From: Pseudoxanthomonas broegbernensis
GTDB lineage: Bacteria; Pseudomonadota; Gammaproteobacteria; Xanthomonadales; Xanthomonadaceae
NCBI RefSeq assembly: GCF_014202435.1
Contig: NZ_JACHGU010000012.1
Coordinates: 1-48,414, forward strand
Direction of reading: 5' to 3'
Length of the DNA stretch: 48,414 bases
Shown piece by piece: positions 25,689-33,383 of the stretch (within the stretch, counting starts at the first letter, position 1; the number at the start of each line of letters is the position of its first letter). The notes below the pieces were generated by a model. It saw only the letters and a list, made by a program, of their open reading frames with translations. It was not told the DNA's origin and ran no database searches. The position numbers and the translations under genes were made by a program.

Positions 25689-27170
25689 TCATTTCCTCCC
25701 ATAGAGTTGCCATTCTCCGCGCCTGGCAACCTCACGAACAGCCCCCTTGGACTCCTCATCCAGCCACTGCGATGCATCGGCCGGGTGCCTGACGAGAAAG
25801 TAGTCATAGAGGCTGCCGTGATGAGCATCCCAGTCGAAGGTGCCGGGAAACCACTCGAAACCTTGCCTGATCGCCGAGTCAGCACCATCGCGATACTGTA
25901 ACGGCTGCACCCAATTCCGAGCAAAGTTGAATTCCGTTAACCCACCATGCTCGGCTTGGTACCAAGAACCGAAATGGACCATTTGCGCGCCAGCCGCTGT
26001 TTTGCTCACCGGATCGAACGCCAGCATCAACATGCGCTTGCCAGGTTCAGCGTAAGCGATGACCTCCCGGTACTGGGTTACTTCGGAATTGAAGGAAATT
26101 GCACGAAGCGATTGCCAACTCAATACAGCCAAGGCCATCGTCATCAAGCCCACACGCAGCGTAGCCGCATGGCTCAGGAGCGGCGCCCCCCGCCTTCCCT
26201 CAAAGCAAATAAGATAAAGGGGAAGACCAAAGATCCCAAAACGCTGGTAGACAAAAGCAGTTCCACCAAGCCAGTTGGGGAAAAACAGCATCCAGGCAAC
26301 GTAAAGTGCGAAAGGGCTCCAAGCCAGCCATGAGCGCTTTGGAGTAGCGCCAGACAGGAAAGGCACGATCAGGACAAACAGGCCGATCAACTGCCCGGAC
26401 CAAGACGAAGATGGTGGCGACGATACAAGCGAGGGCAAAAGCGAGGTAAGTCGATGCGCTCCAACGGACCACTCGGTAGGGCCACTTGCCTCGGGTGAAT
26501 TGTTAAGGCTGACCCAGAGCCATAGTCCAGCCAGTGGAAGAATGGTGAAGATGGGCAAGCATCTGCGGAACCATTCACGAAAGCCACGCCATGGATTGGC
26601 CATTAGCAACATGCCAATCGCGCAGAAGAATGCCGTGGTCAGGACATGGGCGAAGAAAAGGAAGTGGAGCCACAAGGCGATTCGCATGCATGCGCGCCAG
26701 TCGCTGCGGCCATTCATGTCGAGTAGGCGACATAGGAAGAGGAAGCCGAATGGGGCTGCAACGAGGAAATTAAGGAACCCCCACTGATATGCGAATCCAA
26801 ACGGCAGTATCAGCAGCATCCAGTTCCATGCCGGGTCTGTACCCATACGGGTACAGAAACGAGCAGCCGACCAGACGAACAAGAATACGGCTGCAGCTAC
26901 CGCCAATTTGATCGCCCAAACTACTTCGGTTACCAAAGAAATCAGCAGAACCAGCCCGTACCCCAACCAGTATGGCGTGAAAGGCTTGAGTACGAACATG
27001 TGACTGAAAGGCCAGTCACCCTCCACCAGGATGGATTTTATCGCTGAAATTTGGGCCGCATGCTGAGGTATATCCACCATAGGCGGATAAATGGGCAGCA
27101 GCACAGGCACCACGCAAATCAGGCATGCCCATAGATATAGATACGAGGTGGATCTTGCCCCAGGGATCAC
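25689..27170 (-). CDS. Polytopic membrane protein, GT-C-like, function unknown
   Basis: The 493-residue protein has about ten hydrophobic helices, a large loop after the first helix (PPMVDIPQHAAQISAIK), and a soluble C-terminal domain of ~130 residues. The layout resembles GT-C membrane glycosyltransferases, with an acidic residue in the first large loop, but I do not recognise a defined family. The only suitable start is a GTG at 27170 with a weak ribosome binding site. It lies between the TMTC-like gene (157 bp upstream) and the methyltransferase gene. Its lower GC content marks it as part of the acquired segment. It is a candidate second transferase or flippase-associated protein. Confidence 0.6.
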   Translation of the reverse strand: MIPGARSTSYLYLWACLICVVPVLLPIYPPMVDIPQHAAQISAIKSILVEGDWPFSHMFVLKPFTPYWLGYGLVLLISLVTEVVWAIKLAVAAAVFLFVWSAARFCTRMGTDPAWNWMLLILPFGFAYQWGFLNFLVAAPFGFLFLCRLLDMNGRSDWRACMRIALWLHFLFFAHVLTTAFFCAIGMLLMANPWRGFREWFRRCLPIFTILPLAGLWLWVSLNNSPEASGPTEWSVGAHRLTSLLPSLVSSPPSSSWSGQLIGLFVLIVPFLSGATPKRSWLAWSPFALYVAWMLFFPNWLGGTAFVYQRFGIFGLPLYLICFEGRRGAPLLSHAATLRVGLMTMALAVLSWQSLRAISFNSEVTQYREVIAYAEPGKRMLMLAFDPVSKTAAGAQMVHFGSWYQAEHGGLTEFNFARNWVQPLQYRDGADSAIRQGFEWFPGTFDWDAHHGSLYDYFLVRHPADASQWLDEESKGAVREVARRGEWQLYGRK

Positions 27171-27327
27171 GATGAATTCAACTCCTCAACAAGTACAAAA
27201 CCCTAAAGAGGGAGTATTGCGATATCTCCTTGCCCTAGACGCCTGCCGGAATCGCAATCGATACACCCGATCCGCATGCGCAAAAATTGCAAGGCAAGAT
27301 GACCCGCATATGCGGCCTCTGCATCGA

Positions 27328-29115
27328 CTACTTTTTCTGTAGCTCGACAGGACACAGGCCAGCCAGGCTGGAGCCAGGACGATACTCCTTCAGCGTGCGA
27401 AGGATTGTCGCCCTCCTCTCTGCCGCGCGCCGCAGAACGACTTCGTCGTACCCGGCCAGATTGACCGTATAGCCGTCACAGAACGCCAGCAGGTTAGCGA
27501 GTGCCATATGGTTATTCCGGTCCAATGCGATGGCTTTCCGGATCGCATCCACGGCCTCCTGATCCCGACCCAGGCGGGCATAAGCTCCCGCCATGTTGTT
27601 CAACAGCGCAGAACGCTGTGCCTGCGTAGCGGTATCACTTTTGGCTTTGGCCATCTCGTAGTAACTGAGCGCAAGCTCCATATCGCCGCGATTATGATGA
27701 CTCACGCCTACATTGATCGGCGCATTGATGGAGGTCGATATTCCATCCTTACTCAGCAGCTCTACCTCGCGATCCAGTTCTTCATACATGCCGCGGTCCA
27801 AATAGGCCCAGATAAGGTTCTCGCGCGCCATTCCAGAGGCGGGGTCCATCTTCCTGGCCCATGCCCATAAACTGAGGTCGGCCTTCCATGCCGGCACGAT
27901 GGAGCGCACCACCACCAGCGCTGCCAACAGCAATACCAGCAGGAAGGCCGGCACCGCACGCTTCGCCGCGTGCGAGAGCTTGATGCCTGCGAGCATATAT
28001 GGAGCAAGCGAAAACAAAACTGCCGTTGGCAGGTACATGAAGCGTTGCTGCACCACGTTGTTACCGATACTGATAGGCACCAGGTGAATCACCAGCAGAT
28101 AACCGACCGACCACGCCGCCAAGACCCATCCGGATCGTGTCCGGCGCATCAGCAGCCATGCCACCGAGAGCGCGAACAGCACGGATATCGCGATGTGGGG
28201 CAAGTAGTCAATCAATGTGCGCTGTGCATTCCAGATAAACGTATGCTGCGGCGAGTTGCCGGCAAACGGAAGGAAAGTCAACTGCACATAGCGCGCGATG
28301 GCAGCGCAGGTGCGGACCCACTGCTCAAGATCGTACGAAGGACGACTGATGCCAGCCGATCCGGCGAGCACATGGAAGCGAACTGCAAGATAGGCCAAGC
28401 CCGCAAAGAACAGCACCCCGAAGGTCAGTTTCCAGCGGCGATGCAAGAGCACCTTGAGGCTAGGAGGACCACCCCGCCGGGCGGCCTCCCGCAGGACGAT
28501 AAAAGCGACCAGAATTACCGGAAACACTGCGGCCAGCTCTTTCGAAAAAGCAGCCAGTAGGAATAGAGCCCCAACGCCGGAAGCGAGCGCTCCATCGCGT
28601 AACCGGTCGCGAGTGGATAGCCAGAAACCCGCCATCATGAATAGCGTTGCAAGCAAATCGAAACGCGAGGATACCCACACCACCGCCTCGGTCAGCGCCG
28701 GATGAACCGCAAACAACGCCGCGGCGGCGAGCGCCGGCTTGCTTCCGCCCTGGGATTCATGCGCCATCTGCCTTACCGCATCACGCGCCAGCAGGAATAC
28801 CAGGCTCGCGGTCGCAAAATGCAGCGCGATGTTCACTCCGTGGGACACTGCAGCGCGGTGTACGCCGAACAAGTTGTCCGCATACAGGGTCAGCAGCGGC
28901 AGCGGGCGCACGTAAGCCTCGGCCATGAACAGCGGCGAGAAAGCAGTGCGCCAAGCCGACGCGAGCGAGTCCATCCAGGCGAAGTCGACGAGGAAATAGC
29001 GATCGTCCCAGACGTATTCGTTGTCGATGGCCGCCCCATAGGCAAGCGCGACCAAGCCCGCCAGCAACAGGAACGGCGCCATCGCACGCATGCGCTGTAT
29101 TAACCCAGCCATCAT
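27328..29115 (-). CDS. TMTC/DUF1736-like membrane glycosyltransferase with C-terminal TPR repeats
   Basis: The 595-residue protein has about eleven membrane helices (residues ~10-430) and a C-terminal cytosolic or periplasmic TPR region (about 440-570, for example ALSYYEMAKAKS, MAGAYARLGRDQEAVDAIRK). The first loop carries the acidic motif EYVWDDRYFLVDF, typical of GT-C transferases of the TMTC kind that use polyprenyl-linked sugars. It starts 35 bases downstream of the pilA terminator; two adjacent ATGs (29115, 29112) follow GGGGA. Its place directly after pilA makes it the leading candidate for the enzyme that attaches the glycan to pilin. That is an inference; no pilin oligosaccharyltransferase motif such as Wzy_C is visible. 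Confidence 0.75.
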   Translation of the reverse strand: MMAGLIQRMRAMAPFLLLAGLVALAYGAAIDNEYVWDDRYFLVDFAWMDSLASAWRTAFSPLFMAEAYVRPLPLLTLYADNLFGVHRAAVSHGVNIALHFATASLVFLLARDAVRQMAHESQGGSKPALAAAALFAVHPALTEAVVWVSSRFDLLATLFMMAGFWLSTRDRLRDGALASGVGALFLLAAFSKELAAVFPVILVAFIVLREAARRGGPPSLKVLLHRRWKLTFGVLFFAGLAYLAVRFHVLAGSAGISRPSYDLEQWVRTCAAIARYVQLTFLPFAGNSPQHTFIWNAQRTLIDYLPHIAISVLFALSVAWLLMRRTRSGWVLAAWSVGYLLVIHLVPISIGNNVVQQRFMYLPTAVLFSLAPYMLAGIKLSHAAKRAVPAFLLVLLLAALVVVRSIVPAWKADLSLWAWARKMDPASGMARENLIWAYLDRGMYEELDREVELLSKDGISTSINAPINVGVSHHNRGDMELALSYYEMAKAKSDTATQAQRSALLNNMAGAYARLGRDQEAVDAIRKAIALDRNNHMALANLLAFCDGYTVNLAGYDEVVLRRAAERRATILRTLKEYRPGSSLAGLCPVELQKK

Positions 29116-29141
29116 CGAATCCCCGCGCTTTGATGGTACGG

Positions 29142-29171
29142 AAAAAAAAGGCCCCGGCTTATGCCGGGGCC
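29142..29171 (-). terminator. Rho-independent terminator of pilA
   Basis: On the minus strand a perfect 9-bp stem (GGCCCCGGC / GCCGGGGCC, 29150-29158 and 29163-29171) with a 4-base loop is followed by eight T residues (29142-29149). It lies 37 bases beyond the pilA stop codon and just before the TMTC-like gene, so most transcripts should end after pilA with limited read-through. Confidence 0.92.
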
Positions 29172-29208
29172 CAGGTGACGCGTGACTCTACCGACTAACT
29201 CTGAAGAA

Positions 29209-29625
29209 TCAGCGGCAGCTCGCGGGCAACTGCGAGGTCTTCGATGCGCTACCCACGCAGGTCCAGTCGATACGGCCATCGTTAGCCGTCGGAGCGATGG
29301 TGTAGGTGATGGCAGTATCCGCGCCGGTGCTTTGGGTGGACACGCTGATCGTGCCGCCGTTGGCAATCGTGACGCTCGCCACATACTTCGACGCGCTGAA
29401 GCTGTAGCCCGAGTTGGACTGCGTGACCGACGACAGGTTGCCCAGGGACTGGGCGGTCTCGGCGACGGCCAGCTTGGCACCGGCAGCGACACTCAGGCCT
29501 TCACCGGCCTTGGTACGGATGGTGTAGTCCTGATACGCCGGCAACGCGATGGCCACCAGGATGGCGATGATCGCGATGACGATCATCAGTTCGATCAGGG
29601 TGAAGCCCTGCATGTTCTTCTTCAT
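29209..29625 (-). CDS. pilA: Type IV major pilin PilA
   Basis: The 138-residue prepilin has a 7-residue basic leader ending in glycine (MKKNMQG), the cleavage site before [20 protein letters not shown], and the conserved Glu5 of the mature protein. The soluble head is Ser/Thr-rich, offering possible O-glycosylation sites, and the C-terminal disulfide loop is [22 protein letters not shown] lies 8 bases before the ATG. A sigma-54 promoter match lies 111 bases upstream and a strong terminator follows. It is divergent from pilC, with the TMTC-like transferase gene directly downstream. The PilD peptidase at 31411 would process it. Confidence 0.96.
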   Translation of the reverse strand: MKKNMQGFTLIELMIVIAIIAILVAIALPAYQDYTIRTKAGEGLSVAAGAKLAVAETAQSLGNLSSVTQSNSGYSFSASKYVASVTIANGGTISVSTQSTGADTAITYTIAPTANDGRIDWTCVGSASKTSQLPASCR

Positions 29626-30140
29626 GGATGTTTCCCCTCAAAGCGGTGGTGGTAGGGACACTTGCCTTTCCTGGACCCGTGTCCCCTTGCCGGAACCCGG
29701 GTTTCGCGCGGCGGAGGCCACGTGCCGGAAGGTACGCAGATTATGTGCCAAGTTCTGGTACGTGACGGCGCGTTCATCCTACCAGTCATCGGCGAGCGAC
29801 GGCCGGCTGGCGGGCACATTCAGGGTGTGATCGTGGGCACAGGCTTGGAAGTGACTTTTTGGGGCAGTTTATGACGCTTGATGGCAGGAACCCTTGGAAG
29901 TCTCATGTCTCATAGGATGGTGAGAATGACTCTGGGAGGGGGTCGCCCACTGAAGTCGGCTCTATAACCGAAGGACGGCAAGAAGGGGCTGTACAGGGCC
30001 GGGGTCATGGCGTCCAAGGAGAGGGAGTGCGCTTGGGAAGGGCGGCGGAAGCGTGATGGGGGTGGCGTGTCAGGTGTCAAATAACCGGCTACCATGCGGT
30101 GGTCGTGCCGGCGAGGGGATACCGGCGGGGAGACCACAGC
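29626..30140. other. Divergent regulatory region between pilA and pilC
   Basis: This 515-base stretch contains the pilA sigma-54 promoter (29736-29750) and the pilA leader. The half toward pilC shows no gene I can support; a minus-strand frame across 29910-30212 has no family resemblance and overlaps pilC. The pilC ribosome binding site GGGGAG lies just before 30141. I see no convincing sigma-70 promoter for pilC, though one should lie between about 29900 and 30130. Confidence 0.7.
29736..29750 (-). promoter_or_regulatory. Sigma-54 (RpoN) promoter of pilA
   Basis: The minus strand reads TGGCACATAATCTGC: the -24 element TGGCAC is a perfect match, and the GG and GC pairs are separated by 10 bases as required. 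The -12 element is CTGC instead of TTGC. Transcription would begin near 29724, giving a leader of about 100 bases before pilA. pilA genes in pseudomonads and xanthomonads are commonly driven by RpoN with PilR; no pilSR genes lie in this window. Confidence 0.8.
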
Positions 30141-31406
30141 ATGTCCGCGACTCGCAGCGCCGCCAGGAAGCCCGCTCCCACTCCCGTGGACCGGGCCACC
30201 AGCCAGATGCAACCCTTCGTCTGGGAGGGCACCGACAAGCGCGGTGTGAAGATGAAGGGCGAGCAGTTGGCCAAGAACGCCAACCTGCTCAAGGCCGAGT
30301 TACGACGCCAGGGCATCACCCCGGGAACGGTCAAGCCCAAGCCCAAGCCTTTGTTCGGCCAGGCGGGTTCGACCATCACCCCGAAGGACATCGCCTTCTT
30401 CAGCCGGCAGATGGCCACCATGATGAAGTCCGGCGTGCCCATCGTGGCCTCGCTGGAGATCATCGGCGGCGGGCAGAAGAACCCGCGCATGAAGGCGATG
30501 GTCGACCAGATCCGCACCGACATCGAGGGCGGCTCCTCGCTGTACGAATCCATTGCCAAGCACCCGGTGCAGTTCGACGAGCTGTACCGCAACCTGGTGC
30601 GCGCCGGCGAGAGCGCGGGCGTGCTGGAAACGGTGCTCGATACCATCGCCAACTACAAGGAAAACATCGAGACGCTGAAGGGCAAGATCAAGAAGGCGCT
30701 GTTCTACCCGGCGGTGGTCATCGTCGTGGCGATACTGGTCAGCGCCATCCTGTTGATCTTCGTGGTGCCGCAGTTCGAGGCCACCTTCCAGAGTTTCGGC
30801 GCGGACTTGCCGGCCTTCACCCAGTTGATCGTGGGCGCCTCGCGCTTCATGGTGGCTTGGTGGTGGGCGTTTCTCATCGTGATCGGCGGCGGCGCCTTCG
30901 CCCTGCTGTTCGCCTACAAGCGCTCGCCCTCGATGCAGCACGGGTTCGACCGGCTGATCCTGCGGGTGCCGGTGATCGGCCAGATCATGCACAACAGCGC
31001 CATCGCCCGCTTCGCCCGCACCACGGCGGTGACCTTCAAGGCCGGCGTGCCGCTGGTGGAGGCGCTGGAGTCGGTGGCCGGCGCCACCGGCAACATGGTC
31101 TACGAGAAGGCGGTGTACCGTATCCGCGACGACGTGGCGGTGGGCTACCCGGTCAACATGGCCATGAAGCAGACCAACCTGTTCCCGCACATGGTCATCC
31201 AGATGGCGGCCATCGGCGAGGAGGCCGGCGCGCTGGACACCATGCTGTTCAAGGTGGCCGAGTACTACGAGCAGGAGGTGAACAACGCGGTGGACGCGCT
31301 GAGCAGCCTGCTGGAACCGATGATCATGATCTTCATCGGCGGCGTGGTCGGCTCGATGGTGATCGGCATGTACCTGCCCATCTTCAAGCTGGCCGCGACG
31401 ATCTGA
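30141..31406 (+). CDS. pilC: Type IV pilus inner-membrane platform protein PilC
   Basis: PilC is the inner-membrane platform rotated by PilB and PilT during pilus assembly and retraction. The 421-residue protein has a short basic N-terminus, then two T2SSF domains: the first has FFSRQMATMMKSGVPIVASL and the second ARFARTTAVTFKAGVPLVEA. Three membrane helices are visible (about residues 190-215, 235-262 and 390-415). GGGGAG lies 8 bases before the ATG at 30141; an earlier frame start is not conserved. pilD begins 4 bp after its stop. Confidence 0.97.
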   Translation: MSATRSAARKPAPTPVDRATSQMQPFVWEGTDKRGVKMKGEQLAKNANLLKAELRRQGITPGTVKPKPKPLFGQAGSTITPKDIAFFSRQMATMMKSGVPIVASLEIIGGGQKNPRMKAMVDQIRTDIEGGSSLYESIAKHPVQFDELYRNLVRAGESAGVLETVLDTIANYKENIETLKGKIKKALFYPAVVIVVAILVSAILLIFVVPQFEATFQSFGADLPAFTQLIVGASRFMVAWWWAFLIVIGGGAFALLFAYKRSPSMQHGFDRLILRVPVIGQIMHNSAIARFARTTAVTFKAGVPLVEALESVAGATGNMVYEKAVYRIRDDVAVGYPVNMAMKQTNLFPHMVIQMAAIGEEAGALDTMLFKVAEYYEQEVNNAVDALSSLLEPMIMIFIGGVVGSMVIGMYLPIFKLAATI

Positions 31407-31410
31407 CCGA

Positions 31411-32274
31411 ATGGCGTTCCTCGACACCCAGCCCGCCCTGGGCTACCCGCTGGCGGCCGGCCTCGGCCTGATGGTGGGCAGCTTCCTCAACGTGGTGATC
31501 CTGCGCCTGCCGCGGCGCCTGGAGTGGGAGTGGCGGCGGGACGCGCGCGACATCCTGGAGGAGCCGGAGCTGTACGAGCCGCCGCCGCCGGGCATCGTGG
31601 TGGAGCCGTCCCACGACCCGGTCACCGGCGACCGGCTGAAGTGGTGGGAGAACATCCCGGTATTGAGCTGGCTGGCGCTGCGCGGGCGTTCGCGCTACAG
31701 CGGCCAGCGCATCTCGCTGCAATACCCACTGGTGGAACTGCTGACCGGCCTGCTGACGGTGGCCTGCGTGTGGCGCTTCGGCTTCGGCTGGCAGGGTTTC
31801 GGGGCGATGGTGCTGACCTGGTTCCTGGTGGCGCTGTCGGGCATCGACCTGCGCACGCGGCTGCTGCCGGACCAGTTGACCCTGCCGTTGATGTGGCTGG
31901 GCCTGATCGCCAGCCTGGACAACCTGTACATGCCGGCCAAGCCTGCGCTGCTGGGCGCCATTGCCGGCTACGTGTCGCTGTGGAGCGTGTGGTGGCTGTT
32001 CAAGCAGCTCACCGGCAAGGAGGGCATGGGCCACGGCGACTTCAAGCTGCTGGCCGCGCTGGGCGCCTGGTGCGGGCTGAAGGGCATCCTGCCGATCATC
32101 CTGCTGTCCTCGCTGGTGGGCGCCGTCGTCGGCTCGATCTGGCTGTACTCGCGCGGCCGCGACCGCACCACCCCCATCCCGTTCGGGCCGTACCTGGCGA
32201 TCGCCGGGTGGCTGTTCTTCTTCTGGGGCGAGGCGATGCTGGAGGCGTACCTGCGCCTGAGCGGCCTGGGCTGA
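31411..32274 (+). CDS. pilD: Prepilin leader peptidase/N-methyltransferase PilD lacking the Cys motif
   Basis: PilD cleaves the leader of type IV prepilins and type II pseudopilins and methylates the new N-terminus. The 287-residue protein has N-terminal GLMVGSFLNVVILRLPRR, the WWENIPVLSWLALRGRSRYS loop, QYPLVELLTG, and both catalytic aspartates, in GIDLRTRLLPDQ and MGHGDFKLLAALG. About seven membrane helices follow the family pattern. The tetracysteine motif usually found in the cytoplasmic loop is absent: the positions read EPSHDPVTG and RSRYSG. Loss of this motif has been noted for the Xanthomonas enzyme. It is 4 bp after pilC; coaE, its usual neighbour, is absent. Confidence 0.95.
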   Translation: MAFLDTQPALGYPLAAGLGLMVGSFLNVVILRLPRRLEWEWRRDARDILEEPELYEPPPPGIVVEPSHDPVTGDRLKWWENIPVLSWLALRGRSRYSGQRISLQYPLVELLTGLLTVACVWRFGFGWQGFGAMVLTWFLVALSGIDLRTRLLPDQLTLPLMWLGLIASLDNLYMPAKPALLGAIAGYVSLWSVWWLFKQLTGKEGMGHGDFKLLAALGAWCGLKGILPIILLSSLVGAVVGSIWLYSRGRDRTTPIPFGPYLAIAGWLFFFWGEAMLEAYLRLSGLG

Positions 32275-32383
32275 CGGAACCCTGACGCCGCCTGAAGCCG
32301 GCGCCCACAAGAACTACGGATAGAGGCAGGCGGACCGGCGCCCGTGGATGGCGCGGGCGACGACGGCGGGCTACGGTGGACAC

Positions 32384-33292
32384 ATGCTTGCCTATACCCA
32401 TCCCGCCTGCCTTGCCCACGACCCCGGCCCGGGGCACCCGGAGCAGCCGGCGCGGCTGCGCGCGGTGCTCGATGCGCTGGACCGGGCCTACCCGGACCAG
32501 ACCTGGCGGGAGGCGCCGGTGGCCCAGCGCGGCGACCTGTGCCGGGTGCACGACGCCGAACTGGTGGACCAGGTGCTGGAACCGCTGCCGTCCGGGCTGC
32601 GGCCGCTGGACGCGGACACGGTGCTGTCGCCCGGCTCGGCGCAGGCGGCACTGCACGCGGCCGGGGCCGGCCTGGCGGCGGTGGATGCGGTGATGGCCGG
32701 CGAGGACGCCACCGCGTTCTGCGCGGTACGCCCGCCCGGCCACCACGCCACCGCCGATACGGCCATGGGCTTTTGCCTGTTCAACAACATCGCCGTGGCC
32801 GCGGCCCACGCCCGCGACCGGCACGGGCTGGAGCGCATCGCCATCGTCGATTTCGACGTGCACCACGGCAACGGCACCCAGGCCATCTTCCAGCACGACC
32901 CGGCCGTGGCCTACTTCAGCAGCCACCAGTCCGGGCTGTACCCCAACACCGGCAGCCCCCACGAGCGCGGCATGGGCAACATGCACAACGTGCTGCTGCC
33001 GCCGGGCAGCGGGGGCTTCCGCTTCCGCAACGTCTGGCTGGACACGCTGCTGCCGGCGCTGGACGGCTTCGGCCCGCAGTTGCTGCTGGTCTCGGCCGGG
33101 TTCGACGCGCACATGTCCGACCCGCTGGCCGACCTGATGCTGGACGCGGAAGACTTCGCCTGGCTCACCACGGAACTGCGGGCGCTGGCGCTGCGCCACG
33201 CCAGCGGGCGGGTGGTGTCGATGCTGGAGGGCGGCTACAACGTCGGCGCCCTGGCCGAATGCGCGGTGGCGCACGTGGGTGCCCTGCGCTGA
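32384..33292 (+). CDS. Histone deacetylase-family zinc amidohydrolase
   Basis: The 302-residue protein belongs to the bacterial class II HDAC-like/acetoin utilisation family, zinc hydrolases acting on acetylated polyamines or lysines or on related amides. It has the catalytic histidine pair in RPPGHHATADTAMGF, zinc ligands in DFDVHHGNGTQ and SAGFDAH, and the C-terminal tyrosine in LEGGYN. It starts at 32384 (MLAYTHPACLAHDP, the family N-terminus), 109 bp after pilD, possibly with GGTGGA as ribosome binding site. The substrate cannot be read from sequence. It has no obvious functional tie to the pilus genes. Confidence 0.93.
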   Translation: MLAYTHPACLAHDPGPGHPEQPARLRAVLDALDRAYPDQTWREAPVAQRGDLCRVHDAELVDQVLEPLPSGLRPLDADTVLSPGSAQAALHAAGAGLAAVDAVMAGEDATAFCAVRPPGHHATADTAMGFCLFNNIAVAAAHARDRHGLERIAIVDFDVHHGNGTQAIFQHDPAVAYFSSHQSGLYPNTGSPHERGMGNMHNVLLPPGSGGFRFRNVWLDTLLPALDGFGPQLLLVSAGFDAHMSDPLADLMLDAEDFAWLTTELRALALRHASGRVVSMLEGGYNVGALAECAVAHVGALR

Positions 33293-33383
33293 ACCTCGCC
33301 TGCGCGGCGGACACGGCTTCATTGCCCGCATGCACCTCCATCCGGCAAGCTACCGGCGATTTTGGCCCGGATGCCCCCCGCCC

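Noticed and set aside
26500-26787. Basic plus-strand frame antisense to the polytopic membrane protein
   Set aside because: The Arg/Lys/His-rich translation arises from the antisense of hydrophobic codons; no domain is visible.
29910-30212. Minus-strand 100-codon frame in the pilA-pilC gap
   Set aside because: It overlaps the pilC start and has a Pro/Ser/Arg-rich sequence with no resemblance to a protein family.
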